Position numbers and translations under genes: made by a program. From Thermoplasmata archaeon (GTDB lineage: Archaea > Thermoplasmatota > Thermoplasmata > Lutacidiplasmatales > UBA184), in assembly GCA_030037265.1 (NCBI GenBank), contig JASHRQ010000030.1:1-37975 (forward strand): a stretch of DNA of 37,975 nucleotides. The letters are read 5' to 3'. Every line of letters begins with the position of its first letter. Position 1 is the first letter of the stretch. Below are positions 1 through 9,705 of the stretch, piece by piece. Under the pieces are notes generated by a model. It did not search any database. It was not told the DNA's origin and worked only from the letters and a program-made list of their open reading frames with translations.

Positions 1-70
1 CGCCCGACGCCCCCGCGCGCGCGCCGCTTCGCCATCCTAATAAGCGGCGCCCGGTGGAACGCCCCGTAGC

Positions 71-910
71 ATGGGGTCGGGGGCGCCGCCGGAGCTCGTC
101 GAACGGCTGTCGGCCACGGCCCGGGAGATCCGCCAGGACATCGTCCGGATGGTGTACCACGCCGGGAGCGGGCATCCCGGCGGCAGCCTCTCGGTGACCG
201 ACCTCGTCACCGCGCTCGTCTTCCACGACCTCCGCATCGACCCCGCGCGCCCGGACTGGCCGGAGCGCGACCGGCTCGTGCTGTCGAAGGGCCACGCCGC
301 GCCGGCGCTCTACGCGGCGCTCGCCCGGCGCGGCTTCTTCCCCGTGGAGGAGCTCCCGTCGCTCCGGCGGATCGGCGGCCGGCTCCAGGGGCACGTCGAC
401 CGGAACAAGCTGCCGGCGATCGAGGCGTCGACCGGCTGCCTCGGCCAGGGGATCGGGATGGCCGTCGGGATGGCGCTCGACGGCCGGCTCGCGAAGCGCG
501 ACGGCCGGGTGTACGCGATCCTGGGGGACGGCGAGTGCCAGGCCGGCCTCACCTGGGAGGCGCTGATGGCGGGCGGCCACTACGCGCTCGACCACCTCAC
601 GGTGATCCTCGACCGGAACGGCCTCGAGACCGACGGGAAGACGGAGGAGATCCTCGGCATCGAGCCGATCGCCGACAAGTTCCGCGCGTTCCGCTACGAA
701 ACGATCGAGATCGACGGGCACAGCTTCCCCGAGATCCTGGACGCGTTCGCCCGCGCCCGGCGCACGACCGGCCGGCCGACGGCGATCGTCGCCCGGACGG
801 TCAAGGGGAAGGGCGTCTCGTTCATGGAGAACCAGCCCGGCTGGCACGGCAAGGCCCCGAACCGGGACGAGGCGGAGCGCGCGCTCGCCGAGCTCGGCGG
901 GGCGCTGTAG
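71..910 (+). CDS. Transketolase, N-terminal (TPP-binding) subunit
   Basis: 279-aa ORF with transketolase motifs HAGSGHPGGSLS, LSKGHAAPALYAAL and GDGECQAG...WEA; followed directly by the C-terminal subunit; AT-rich box ctaataag about 30 nt upstream. Confidence 0.95.
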   Translation: MGSGAPPELVERLSATAREIRQDIVRMVYHAGSGHPGGSLSVTDLVTALVFHDLRIDPARPDWPERDRLVLSKGHAAPALYAALARRGFFPVEELPSLRRIGGRLQGHVDRNKLPAIEASTGCLGQGIGMAVGMALDGRLAKRDGRVYAILGDGECQAGLTWEALMAGGHYALDHLTVILDRNGLETDGKTEEILGIEPIADKFRAFRYETIEIDGHSFPEILDAFARARRTTGRPTAIVARTVKGKGVSFMENQPGWHGKAPNRDEAERALAELGGAL

Positions 911-919
911 GAGGGACGC

Positions 920-1873
920 GTGGCCGCCGAGCGGAAGCCCGAGAGCCTCCGGGACGCGTACGGCCAGACGCTGCTCGAGCTCGGGGCGGCCGACCCGACC
1001 CTGGTGGTGCTGGACGCCGACCTGTCGGGGTCGACGCGGACCGCGCTGTTCGGGAAGCGGTTCCCGGACCGGTTCTTCAACGTCGGCGTGATGGAGCCGA
1101 CGATGATGACGATCGCCGCGGGGCTCTCGTTCGGCCCGCGGACGGTGTTCGCGAGCACCTTCGCGGTGTTCGCCGCGGGCCAGGCGTACAACGCCGTCCG
1201 CCAGTCGGTCTGCTACAACCGGGCGAACGTGAAGATCGTCGCGACGCACGGCGGGCTCCTGGTCGGCGGCGACGGCGGCACGCACCAGATGCTCGAGGAC
1301 GTGGCGCTGATGCGGGGGCTCCCCGGGATGACGGTCATCGTCCCGGCGGACGCCCCGACGACCCGCTCCGCCACGCGCGCCGTCGCCGCGTTCGACGGGC
1401 CCGCGTACCTCCGGCTCCCGCGGGAGAACCTCCCGACGGTCACCGACGGGACGTTCGAGGTCGGCCGGGCGCCGGCCGTGCGCGAGGGGAGCGACCTCAC
1501 GATCGTCGCGATCGGCGCGATGCTCGCGCGGGCGCTCGAGGTCGCGCAGGAGCTGCACGGCGTCGGCGTCGAGGCGCGCGTCCTCGACTTCGCGAGCGTG
1601 AAGCCGTCCGACGACAAGGCCCTCATCCGGGCCGCGCGGGAGACCGGCGCGATCCTCACGATGGAGGAGCACACCGTGCTCACGGGGCTGGGGGCGCTCG
1701 TCGCCTTGGCGACGGCGACGACGCACCCGGTCCCGATCCGCGCGGTGGGGGTGCCCGACCTGTTCGGGGAGAGCGGCGACCCGTGGCAGCTGCTCGACCG
1801 GTACGGCCTCTCCTCGAAGCGCGCGCTGGACGCCGCCTGGGAGCTCCTGCGGCTCCGCGGAAGGGTTTCGTAG
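920..1873 (+). CDS. Transketolase, C-terminal (pyrimidine-binding) subunit
   Basis: GTG start; 317 aa; motifs [29 protein letters not shown] and [15 protein letters not shown] typical of transketolase C-terminal half. Confidence 0.95.
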   Translation: MAAERKPESLRDAYGQTLLELGAADPTLVVLDADLSGSTRTALFGKRFPDRFFNVGVMEPTMMTIAAGLSFGPRTVFASTFAVFAAGQAYNAVRQSVCYNRANVKIVATHGGLLVGGDGGTHQMLEDVALMRGLPGMTVIVPADAPTTRSATRAVAAFDGPAYLRLPRENLPTVTDGTFEVGRAPAVREGSDLTIVAIGAMLARALEVAQELHGVGVEARVLDFASVKPSDDKALIRAARETGAILTMEEHTVLTGLGALVALATATTHPVPIRAVGVPDLFGESGDPWQLLDRYGLSSKRALDAAWELLRLRGRVS

Positions 1874-1910
1874 GGCGAGGCGCGTGGGGGAGGAGGCGGG
1901 GCGAGGGCCG

Positions 1911-2582
1911 ATGCAGCTGTTCCTGGACACCGCGAACCCGGAGGAGATCCGCGCCGTCTGGCCGACCGGCATCCTGGACGGGGTCACGACGAACCCGACG
2001 CTCGTCGCGAAGGAGGGGCGCGACTTCGAGGAGCTGCTCCGCGAGATCTGCGCCCTGGGGGTCCCGTCGGTCTCCGCGGAGGTGGTCGCGACCGACGTCG
2101 ACGGGATGCTCCGCGAGGGCCGGCACCTCGCGTCGCTCCACCCGTCGATCTACGTGAAGTGCCCGATGACGACCGCCGGGCTCGCGGCGACGAAGCGGCT
2201 GTCGGCGGAGGGGATCCGCGTCAACCTGACGCTCGTCTTCTCGGCGAACCAGGCGCTGCTCGCCGCGAAGGTCGGCGCGGCGTACGTGAGCCCGTTCGTG
2301 GGGCGGCTCGACGACCACGGCCAGGACGGGATGGCGCTCGTGCGGGAGATCGTCGGGATCTACCGGAACTACCGGTTCCCGACGCAGGTGCTCGCCGCGA
2401 GCATCCGCCACCCGGTGCACGTCGTCGAGGCGGCGAAGGCCGGCGCCGACATCGCGACGATGCCGTACGCGGTGCTCGAGAAGCTCGTCCACCACCCGCT
2501 CACCGACCTGGGGCTCGAGCGGTTCCTGAAGGACTGGGAGAAGGCGCGGAAGCCGATGCGCGTCGCGGCGCCGGGCCGGTGA
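1911..2582 (+). CDS. Transaldolase / fructose-6-phosphate aldolase-like (small transaldolase family)
   Basis: [36 protein letters not shown] and KCPMTT..GL.A...L are hallmark TalC/Fsa motifs; start chosen at internal ATG 1911. Confidence 0.93.
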   Translation: MQLFLDTANPEEIRAVWPTGILDGVTTNPTLVAKEGRDFEELLREICALGVPSVSAEVVATDVDGMLREGRHLASLHPSIYVKCPMTTAGLAATKRLSAEGIRVNLTLVFSANQALLAAKVGAAYVSPFVGRLDDHGQDGMALVREIVGIYRNYRFPTQVLAASIRHPVHVVEAAKAGADIATMPYAVLEKLVHHPLTDLGLERFLKDWEKARKPMRVAAPGR

Positions 2583-2863
2583 CGCCGACGGAGCTGCTCG
2601 AGCGGTACCTCCGGCTCACCGGCGAGGCGCTCGACCGCGTCCGGGTCGCCGCGCCGGCGCGGTCGTTCCTGGTCGGCGCCGGGGAGGATTTCCTCGCGAT
2701 GGCGCGCGCCTACCTGGGCGACGCGCGCCACTTCCGCGACGGGGGGGACCTCGAGCGCGCGCTCGCCGCCGTGAGCTACGCCCACGGCTGGCTGGACGCG
2801 GGGGTCCGCCTGGGGATCCTCGACGGCGGGGGCGATGAGGCGAGGTTCACGCTCTTCCGGTGA
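2579..2863 (+). CDS. DUF357-like small archaeal helical protein
   Basis: GTG overlapping the upstream TGA (GTGA); [22 protein letters not shown]...[41 protein letters not shown] resembles the DUF357 family. Confidence 0.75.
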   Translation: MTPTELLERYLRLTGEALDRVRVAAPARSFLVGAGEDFLAMARAYLGDARHFRDGGDLERALAAVSYAHGWLDAGVRLGILDGGGDEARFTLFR

Positions 2864-3500
2864 GCGGCCCCGCGGCCCCGCGGCGGCTCCGCCGTTCCCC
2901 GAGGCGACGCTCGGCGCGATCGAGGCGCACCTCGCGCGCCGCGAGGCGCGCCGGGTGGCGCTCGCCGAGTCGGCGCGCGCGCTCCGCCGCCACGCGCAGT
3001 TCGTGATGCACCAGCTCCACCAGGGGCGGCCGCTCGAGCAGGCGATCGAGGAGCTCCGGTCCGGGGCGCGCGCGCTCACGGCGGCGGCGCGGGACGAGCC
3101 CGGCGGCGAGGGCGGCCCGGTCGAGGCCGCGCTCCAGGAGAGCGTCGAGGCGCTCCTGCTCGCGGCCACCTTCCGCGGGACGCCGTTCCCCGGACCGGAC
3201 GAGCTCGGGGTCGAGCCGGAGCCGTTCCTCCTGGGGCTCGGGGACGTGGTGGGGGAGCTGCGGCGGCGGGTGCTCGAGGCGCTCTCCTCGGACGACCTCG
3301 CGGAGGCGGAGCGGCTCGCCGCGCTCATGGACGAGCTCGCCCGGGCGCTCGCGCGCTTCGAGGCGCCCCGCAGCATCGTCGCGCTCAAGCCGAAGCAGGA
3401 CCAGGCCCGGGCGATCCTCGAGCGGACCCGCGGGGACCTCACGCTCGCCCGCCTCCTCGCGCGCGCGCGGCTCCGCGCGCCCCCGCCGGAGGAGCCGTGA
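2835..3500 (+). CDS. Archaeal translin family protein
   Basis: RRHAQFVMHQLHQG..LEQAIEELR, LLAATFRG and FLLGLGDVVGELRRRVLEAL match the archaeal translin pattern; N-terminal start uncertain. Confidence 0.75.
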   Translation: MRRGSRSSGERPRGPAAAPPFPEATLGAIEAHLARREARRVALAESARALRRHAQFVMHQLHQGRPLEQAIEELRSGARALTAAARDEPGGEGGPVEAALQESVEALLLAATFRGTPFPGPDELGVEPEPFLLGLGDVVGELRRRVLEALSSDDLAEAERLAALMDELARALARFEAPRSIVALKPKQDQARAILERTRGDLTLARLLARARLRAPPPEEP

Positions 3501-4288
3501 GCGCCCGCGCGCGCGTCGTCGGCCTCATCGGGGGCTCCGGGGTGTACGACCCGGGGCTGTTCTCCCCCGGGGCGTCGCACCGGGTCTCGACGCCGTGGGG
3601 CGCCCCGTCGGCCCCGATCGAGGAGGGCCGCGTCGGCGGGCTCCGGGTGCTGTTCCTCCCGCGGCACGGCCCCGGGCACTCGATCCCCGCGCACCGGGTG
3701 AACTACCGGGCGAACGTCGACGCGCTCGTGCAGCTCGGCGCCGACACGATCCTGTCGGTGAGCTCGGTGGGGTCGCTCCAGGAGGGGCTGAAGCCCGGGG
3801 AGTTCGTCCTCCCGACGCAGTTCGTCGACTTCACGCGGCAGCGGCCGACGACGTTCTACGACGGGGGCCGCACCTACCACGTGTCGATGGCCGACCCGTT
3901 CTGCCCGGAGCTGCTCCGCGGGATGGCGGCCGCCGCGCGAGAGACCGGCGCGCCGGTCCACGAGGGGAAGACCTACGTCTGCGTCGAGGGCCCCCGCTTC
4001 TCGACGCGCGCGGAGTCGCGCTTCTTCCGCACCGTCGGCGACGTGATCGGGATGACGCTGGTCCCCGAGGTCACGCTCGCGCGCGAGCGCGCGCTCTGCT
4101 ACGGGCTCCTCGCGATGGTGACCGACTACGACGTCTGGGCGGAGCGGCCGGTCGACGCGACGGCGATCGTCCGGGTGATGGGCGAGAACGTCGCGCGGAT
4201 GCGGACGCTCGTCGGGCGGCTCCTGCCGGCGCTCGACGCGCCGCGCCGGTGCGACTGCGCGTCCGCGCTCGAGGGCGCCGCGCTCTGA
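3497..4288 (+). CDS. S-methyl-5'-thioadenosine (or thioinosine) phosphorylase family
   Basis: GLIGGSGVYDPGLF, LPRHGPGHSIPAHRVNYRANVDAL and CVEGPRFSTRAESRFF; PNP/MTAP family motifs. Confidence 0.92.
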   Translation: MSARARVVGLIGGSGVYDPGLFSPGASHRVSTPWGAPSAPIEEGRVGGLRVLFLPRHGPGHSIPAHRVNYRANVDALVQLGADTILSVSSVGSLQEGLKPGEFVLPTQFVDFTRQRPTTFYDGGRTYHVSMADPFCPELLRGMAAAARETGAPVHEGKTYVCVEGPRFSTRAESRFFRTVGDVIGMTLVPEVTLARERALCYGLLAMVTDYDVWAERPVDATAIVRVMGENVARMRTLVGRLLPALDAPRRCDCASALEGAAL

Positions 4289-4298
4289 GCGTCGCCGC

Positions 4299-4553
4299 TC
4301 AGCGGGCCCCGCGCCGGACGGTGATCGGGATCACGCCGGCGGCGAACTCGCTCTCGGCGATCTGCACCGGGTCGATGAGCCCCGGCGGCGTCTCGACCAG
4401 GAGCGGGGCGCCCAGCGACACCTGGAGGGCGCGGGCGCCGAGGATGCGGGCCCGCTCGAAGCGCGTGAAATCCTCGGGGGCCACCTGCGTATCCCCCTGG
4501 GCCCCGCCCTCGGCGGGAGACGACGCGCGCGGACCCATGGTCACCGAAGCCAA
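4299..4553 (-). CDS. rpoK: DNA-directed RNA polymerase subunit K (Rpb6/omega homolog)
   Basis: [23 protein letters not shown]...[21 protein letters not shown]; exact start (4553 or 4538) uncertain. Confidence 0.93.
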   Translation of the reverse strand: MASVTMGPRASSPAEGGAQGDTQVAPEDFTRFERARILGARALQVSLGAPLLVETPPGLIDPVQIAESEFAAGVIPITVRRGAR

Positions 4554-4669
4554 GAGGGGCGGCCAGTTAAGGGTCGCTATTTACCATTTTCCCGCGCGAG
4601 CGCGCGGTCCGTGCCTCGGCCGCGCCCCTTCGCCGGAGCCGGAAGGTCGGCGGGGCCCGGCCGGCCGGA

Positions 4670-5713
4670 TCAGGGACCGCTCGCCGCGGGGGCGAACGTC
4701 ACGTCGACGGTGACGGCCGCGCCGTCGACCGTCACGGGGCCGCTCGACGGGCTCGCGACGTACTCCCCGCCCGCCGTCCAGACGGGGGGAACGAAGAAGG
4801 GGTACGTGCCGTTGGCCGCCGTGAAGTTCACCGAGTCGGTCGCCGACCCGTTCCATCCGGGTCCGGCCCACCCGCCGCTCGACAGCGCCACCGACCAGAC
4901 CGTGCCGTTCGGGAGGCCGGTCTCGACGAACGAGACGCCGTACAGCGGGAGCGGCGCGAACTGGACGCTCACGGACGCCGCAGCCCCGTCCACGGTCACG
5001 TTCCCGAAGGACGGGGTGGCCAGGTACAGGGTGCCCGCGGCCCACGCGGCCCGGACGGCGAAGCCGAACGTCCCGTCGGGGAGGGTGAAGTTCACCGTGG
5101 ATCCGGTCGACCCGTTCCCGACGAACCCTCCGTGGCCCCACGGGCCCGGTCCGTGGCCCGGGGCGGCCCCGACGACCAGGACCGACCAGAAGGTCCCGGC
5201 GGGGAGTCCGCTCTCGGAGAAGGAGACCGGGAACAGGGAGACCGGCGTGAACGTGACCGCGACCGACACGCTCGTCCCGTTCACCGTCACGTGGCCGACG
5301 CTGGGCGCCGCGGAGTACTGCGTGCTCGCGTTACCGGGGGCGAACACCGAGTAGGCGTACGTCCCGTTGCCGACCGCGAAGCCGACCGACGCCCCCGTCG
5401 AGCCGTTCGACGCGGACCGGCGCCCGCCCGAGTACCCCCCGGCCCAGCGCGGGTGCGTCCCGTGCCCCGGGCCCCCGACGAGGTGCAGGCTCACGGTCCA
5501 GAAGGCACCGGCCGGGAGGCCGGTCTCCGTGAAGTTCACCGAGTACGGTCCCGCGGGGAGCCCCCAGTGCTCGGTGGACCCTTGCCCCGGGGTTTGCCCC
5601 GGGTGCCCGAACGCCAGCATTCCCGCGGCCACCCCCGACGCGGAGGCGGCCACGGCGGCGATCACGAGGATGGCCACGAGGCCGGCGAACCCGGCCGATC
5701 GTCCGGCCGCCAT
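4670..5713 (-). CDS. Secreted/surface protein with three beta-sandwich-like 'FTETGLPxGxxWSV' repeats
   Basis: N-terminal hydrophobic signal; three repeats (SVNFTETGLPAGAFWTVSL, PVSFSESGLPAGTFWSVLV, GVSFVETGLPNGTVWSVAL), each ending NGTxxF..../VTVDGAAxxVxVxFAP; TATA-like box about 28 nt upstream. Confidence 0.85.
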   Translation of the reverse strand: MAAGRSAGFAGLVAILVIAAVAASASGVAAGMLAFGHPGQTPGQGSTEHWGLPAGPYSVNFTETGLPAGAFWTVSLHLVGGPGHGTHPRWAGGYSGGRRSASNGSTGASVGFAVGNGTYAYSVFAPGNASTQYSAAPSVGHVTVNGTSVSVAVTFTPVSLFPVSFSESGLPAGTFWSVLVVGAAPGHGPGPWGHGGFVGNGSTGSTVNFTLPDGTFGFAVRAAWAAGTLYLATPSFGNVTVDGAAASVSVQFAPLPLYGVSFVETGLPNGTVWSVALSSGGWAGPGWNGSATDSVNFTAANGTYPFFVPPVWTAGGEYVASPSSGPVTVDGAAVTVDVTFAPAASGP

Positions 5714-5779
5714 GGGGGTTATACGTCAGCCCGGGGGTCGTATAAGCTGGACCAACGTCGCGCGCCGTCGCAAAGGTAC

Positions 5780-6592
5780 TTACGCGTTCCGATGCGGCCC
5801 CGCGCGCCGCCCTCGGCCGCGGTACGCGATGACGAACCGGCGGAGGAACGGGAACAGGACCCGGCCGTCGCGCCGGCGGCGGTAGGTCCGTGCGATCTCC
5901 GTCGCGTAGCGTCGCGTGAAGTCCGCCCGCGCCTCCTCGCTCCGCAGCTTCGCGAGGACCGGCCGGAGCGCCGTCCCTTTCGTCCACTCCACGACCGACT
6001 CCGGCCCGGGAAGGACGTGGCCGTACTCCTGGTCCCAGAGCTCCACGCGCGTCGCCCCGGGGGCGAGCCGGTCGTAGTAGCCGGCGAGGGAGAGCACGTT
6101 CTCCTCGACCGGGTCCGCGGCGCGGAGCCGACGGTATCCGGGTCGGCGCAGGACCCGGTCCCGCGCCCGGGCCCACGGCTCCCGCGCGGGACCGGGCGCC
6201 GGGACCTGGAACGCGAGCGCCCCGCCGGGAGCGACGTGGCGCCACAGCCTCGGGAGGAGGCGTCGGTGGTCGGGGAGCCACTGGAGCGCCGCGTTCGAGA
6301 AGACGAGGTCCTGCGGGGACCGGGGTGCCCACGTGCGGAGGTCGGCCCGGACCCAGCGGACGGACGGGAGGGCGGCGCGCGCCTCGCGGAGCATCTCGGG
6401 CGACTGGTCCACCCCGGTGAGCCGCGCGCGCGGCCACCGGCGATGGAGCACCCGGGTGCTCGTCCCGGTCCCGCATCCCAGGTCGACGATCCGGGTCGGA
6501 CGGTCGAGCGCGAGGCGCGCGACCAGGTCCCGTACGGCGAGCGAGCGGTCCCGCTCGAACTTGAGGTACTGCTGCGGGTCCCATCCCGGCAT
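5780..6592 (-). CDS. Trans-aconitate 2-methyltransferase-like SAM-dependent methyltransferase
   Basis: MPGWDPQQYLKFERDRSLAVRDLVARL, VDLGCGTGTSTRVLHRRWP and FSNAALQWLPDH match Tam-type methyltransferases. Confidence 0.88.
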   Translation of the reverse strand: MPGWDPQQYLKFERDRSLAVRDLVARLALDRPTRIVDLGCGTGTSTRVLHRRWPRARLTGVDQSPEMLREARAALPSVRWVRADLRTWAPRSPQDLVFSNAALQWLPDHRRLLPRLWRHVAPGGALAFQVPAPGPAREPWARARDRVLRRPGYRRLRAADPVEENVLSLAGYYDRLAPGATRVELWDQEYGHVLPGPESVVEWTKGTALRPVLAKLRSEEARADFTRRYATEIARTYRRRRDGRVLFPFLRRFVIAYRGRGRRAGPHRNA

Positions 6593-6615
6593 CCGACCGC
6601 CGCCCCGGCCCGGCG

Positions 6616-7497
6616 CTACAGCGCGAGCTCTCCCCGAAGGACCGGCACGGTGAACCCGCCGACCCGGACGTCGCCGGGCCGTCCGTCCCGGAGGTCGGCG
6701 CGCGCGTACAGCTGGCTCCGCCGCCCGGCCTCGGTCCCCTGCTCGATCCGGATCGGCGCGTTCGGGTCCGCCCAGCCGTGGAGCACCATCCAGGCCGCCG
6801 CCGGCCCGGCCGCCGAACCGGTCGCCGGGTCGTCCCCGCCCCAGAACACCATCCGGGCGTGCACCGACAGGGTCGGGTCGACCGTTTCCCGCGTGAGGAG
6901 GTAGAACAGCTTCGCGTCCGTCCCGCGGAGGTACTCCTCCATCACCGCCCAGTTCGGCCGGAGCCGCGACACCGCCTCCCGGGTCCGGAACGGGACGATC
7001 GCGAACGGGGTCCCGGTCGAGACCGTCTGGACGGGGTAGCGGGGGTCCAGGTCGTCCGGACGGGCGCCGAGCGCCCGGGCGACGGCCGCGGGGTCGTGCG
7101 TCGCCCCGACGGTGGGCTCGTGCTGCCGCATCTCGCCGAACCGACGGCCCTCCCGCGCGGAGAACCGGACCGGTATCCGGCCGACCGGGAGCGCGAGCGC
7201 GACCTCGTCGACCCCGTGCGCGTCGCTGAGGTGGCTCGCGGTCCCGAGGGTCGGATGGCCGGCGAACGGAAGCTCCCCCTCGGTCGTGAAGATCCGGGTG
7301 CGGTAGCCGCGCTCCCGGTCCGTCGCCTCGTCCTCGGGGAAGACGAACGTCGTCTCGGAAAGGTGCATCTCGCGCGCGATGCGCTGCATCTCCTCGTCGG
7401 ACAGGCCGTGCGCCTCCGGGAAGACCGCGAGCTGGTTCCCCTCGAGCGGGGTCCGGGTGAACACGTCGAGCCAGACGAACCGGTACGTCCGGGGCAT
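6616..7497 (-). CDS. PhzF family epimerase/isomerase
   Basis: VWLDVFTRTPLEGNQLAVFPEA, LSETTFVFP, TTEGELPFAGHPTLGTA and GDDPATGSAAGP. Confidence 0.94.
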   Translation of the reverse strand: MPRTYRFVWLDVFTRTPLEGNQLAVFPEAHGLSDEEMQRIAREMHLSETTFVFPEDEATDRERGYRTRIFTTEGELPFAGHPTLGTASHLSDAHGVDEVALALPVGRIPVRFSAREGRRFGEMRQHEPTVGATHDPAAVARALGARPDDLDPRYPVQTVSTGTPFAIVPFRTREAVSRLRPNWAVMEEYLRGTDAKLFYLLTRETVDPTLSVHARMVFWGGDDPATGSAAGPAAAWMVLHGWADPNAPIRIEQGTEAGRRSQLYARADLRDGRPGDVRVGGFTVPVLRGELAL

Positions 7498-7646
7498 CCC
7501 GACGGGGACCGGGGGTCCCCGGATAACGCTAGCCGGCGGCGTCGGCCGCCGACCCCCGGCGCGGGCGCGGACCCGGCACCCGACGCCCCGGAATCGGCGG
7601 AAAGGCTTTGGCCCGGAGCGCTACGGCGCGCCCGGGTCCGTTCGAG

Positions 7647-8612
7647 ATGAAACCGCCGGCGCTGAAGCCCCACGGAACGATCCGGGTCGTCGCCCCGTCG
7701 AGCTACCCCGACTTCCCGCGGATGCGGCTCCGCGAGGGCGTGGAGTACCTCCGGAAGCGCGGCTTCACGGTCCAGCTCGGCCCGAACCTCCGGAACGCCG
7801 TGCGGCACCGGTACTTCTCCGCCTCGGACGAGGACCGCGCCCGGGAGCTGCTCGACGCGTTCCGCGACCCGGCGGTCGACGCCGTCGTCTGCGCCCGTGG
7901 CGGCATCGGCGCCCTGCGCGTCCTGCCGCACCTCGACTTCGACGTGGTGCGCGACCACCCGAAGGTGTTCGTCGGCTACTCCGACATCACCGCCTTCCAG
8001 ATGCCGTTCTGGACGCGCGCCCACCTCGTGACGTTCCAGGGCCCGATGGCGGCGGTCTGGCCGTCGGGCGACCGCGCCGACTCCCTGCGGGTCCACGCGT
8101 ACAACTGGGACCTGCTCCTCCGGGTCGTCTCGGACGGCGAGGCGGTGACGGTCGAGAACCCGGCCGACGCGCCGCAGCCGAAGACCCTCTTCCCCGGCAC
8201 CGCCGAGGGTCCGCTCGTCGGGGGCAACCTCACGCTGTTCCACTCGCTCCAGGGCACCCCGTTCGACCCCCCGACCGACGGCGCGGTGCTGTTCCTCGAG
8301 GACACCGAGGAGCACCAGCCGTGGGACTTCGAGGAACGGCTCGGGAGCCTCCTCCTGTCCGGGAAGCTCCGGGCCGCCCGGGGGCTCGTGTTCGGCGAGC
8401 TGCTGGAGCCGAAGGGCGAGCTGGAGCCGCGCCCGAGCCTCGAGGAGGCGATCGCGGAGGCCGTCTCGACCCTCCCCCACAGGCCCCCGTCCTTCCTCAA
8501 CCTCGCGACCGGGCACGGGCGGTACACGCTCCCGCTCGCGATCGGGAACCCGGTCCGCGTGAACGCGGACGAGGGAACGCTCACGATGCTCGAGCCGGCC
8601 GTCGAGCGGTGA
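7647..8612 (+). CDS. Peptidase S66 / LD-carboxypeptidase-like protein (MccF/LdcA family)
   Basis: IRVVAPSSY, CARGGIGALRVLPHLDF, FVGYSDIT, GGNLTLF and FLEDTEE; family S66 motif order. Confidence 0.9.
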   Translation: MKPPALKPHGTIRVVAPSSYPDFPRMRLREGVEYLRKRGFTVQLGPNLRNAVRHRYFSASDEDRARELLDAFRDPAVDAVVCARGGIGALRVLPHLDFDVVRDHPKVFVGYSDITAFQMPFWTRAHLVTFQGPMAAVWPSGDRADSLRVHAYNWDLLLRVVSDGEAVTVENPADAPQPKTLFPGTAEGPLVGGNLTLFHSLQGTPFDPPTDGAVLFLEDTEEHQPWDFEERLGSLLLSGKLRAARGLVFGELLEPKGELEPRPSLEEAIAEAVSTLPHRPPSFLNLATGHGRYTLPLAIGNPVRVNADEGTLTMLEPAVER

Positions 8613-8667
8613 CGACTCCCCGCGCCCGTTCCGGCCCCTTCGCCGGGGTCCCGGCGGGGGTCGTCGC

Positions 8668-8838
8668 TCAGTCCTTCACGATGCCGGAGAACGTGTACTT
8701 CGCCGCCTCGGCGTGCGACATGAGGTGTTCCCCGAGCTCGTCGGCCTTGAGCGCCTGGAAACCGCAGACCAGGCACCGGTAGAGCGTGAGATCGGTCGGC
8801 CGGGCCCCGACGGCACCGGAGGTCCCTAGGCTTGCCAT
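8668..8838 (-). CDS. Small C2H2-type zinc finger protein (56 aa)
   Basis: YRCLVCGFQALKADELGEHLMSHAE: CxxC...HxxxH; ATG at 8838 with TATA-like catattt about 28 nt upstream; the longer ORF in this frame extends into non-coding sequence. Confidence 0.7.
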   Translation of the reverse strand: MASLGTSGAVGARPTDLTLYRCLVCGFQALKADELGEHLMSHAEAAKYTFSGIVKD

Positions 8839-9096
8839 CGGTCCCGTGACAGGGCGGCGGAAGGAAATATGTTTCGACGGATCGGACGCGGGCCGCCGGC
8901 CCGATCCGGCGAGCGCTCCGGCCGGCGATCCGGTCGCGCGCGCCCGCGGGGATAGCTTCATCGGGACCGGACCCGTCGCGCGCCGGGCGGGCGCATGCGC
9001 GGGCACCGGTCGGACGCGGTCTCCAGGGCCCGGAGGGCGGCCGGCCCGCGTCCGGGACGGATGCCGGCGCCGCCGCCGCGCCGTCGGAGGAGCTGA

Positions 9097-9678
9097 ATGG
9101 CGGGCGAGCCCCTTCCCAGCGGGGTCCCACCGCCGCCCCCTCCGCCTCCGCCGCCTCCCCCGCCCCCGACCGACTCCACGCTCCTGACGGCGAACCGCCT
9201 CACGATGGTCTGGCGGAAGCTCACGTTCTACGTGAACTACCAGTTCCTCGACGCGGCCGGCCGTCCCGTCGGCGAGACCCGGGCGGAGGTCGTCTTCCCG
9301 CTCAAGTACACGCTGCTCGACGAGTTCGAGCGCGTCGTGCTGGTGCTGGACGGGGTCCGCGTTCGGGGCCTCAACTACGACTACCAGATCCACGACGCGA
9401 CCGGCGCCGTCCTCGCGACGCTCCGGCTCCGGACCGGCTGGGGGCGGAAGTACGGCCTCTCCATCGGGGGCCAGGAGGTGATGCTGCTCTCGAGCGACAT
9501 GACCGGGACCGAGTACAAGGTCGCGGCCGTGGGGAGCCTCGCGGTCCTCGCGACCGGCTACCGGACGCCGGGGGTCACCGAGTCGAGGACGCAGATCGAG
9601 ATCACGCAGAGCGAGCCCATCGACCACCGGATCGTGCTCGGCGCGATGCTCCTCATCGAGTACCTGTCGACCCGGTAG
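9097..9678 (+). CDS. LURP-one/tubby-C2-like (scramblase-like) protein with N-terminal polyproline-14 tract
   Basis: FYVNYQFLDAAGRPVGETRAEV...YQIHDATGAVLATLR...; 14 consecutive Pro codons near the N terminus; family assignment by pattern only. Confidence 0.55.
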   Translation: MAGEPLPSGVPPPPPPPPPPPPPPTDSTLLTANRLTMVWRKLTFYVNYQFLDAAGRPVGETRAEVVFPLKYTLLDEFERVVLVLDGVRVRGLNYDYQIHDATGAVLATLRLRTGWGRKYGLSIGGQEVMLLSSDMTGTEYKVAAVGSLAVLATGYRTPGVTESRTQIEITQSEPIDHRIVLGAMLLIEYLSTR

Positions 9679-9705
9679 GTCGGTCGGGCCCGACGGCGGA
9701 CCGAG

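Noticed and set aside
535-2157. Long Arg/Gly/Pro/Ala-rich ORFs in alternative frames (535-2157, 3595-4713, 5132-6904, 9982-11709, 31254-34919, 34568-35797 upstream part, 35080-37827 upstream part)
   Set aside because: These are shadow frames of genuine genes in very GC-rich DNA; composition is low-complexity RGAP-rich with no domain motifs, and each overlaps a recognisable protein on the correct frame.
9127-9175. Poly-Gly ORF on the minus strand (8958-9224)
   Set aside because: It is the antisense of the polyproline tract in the better-supported plus-strand gene.
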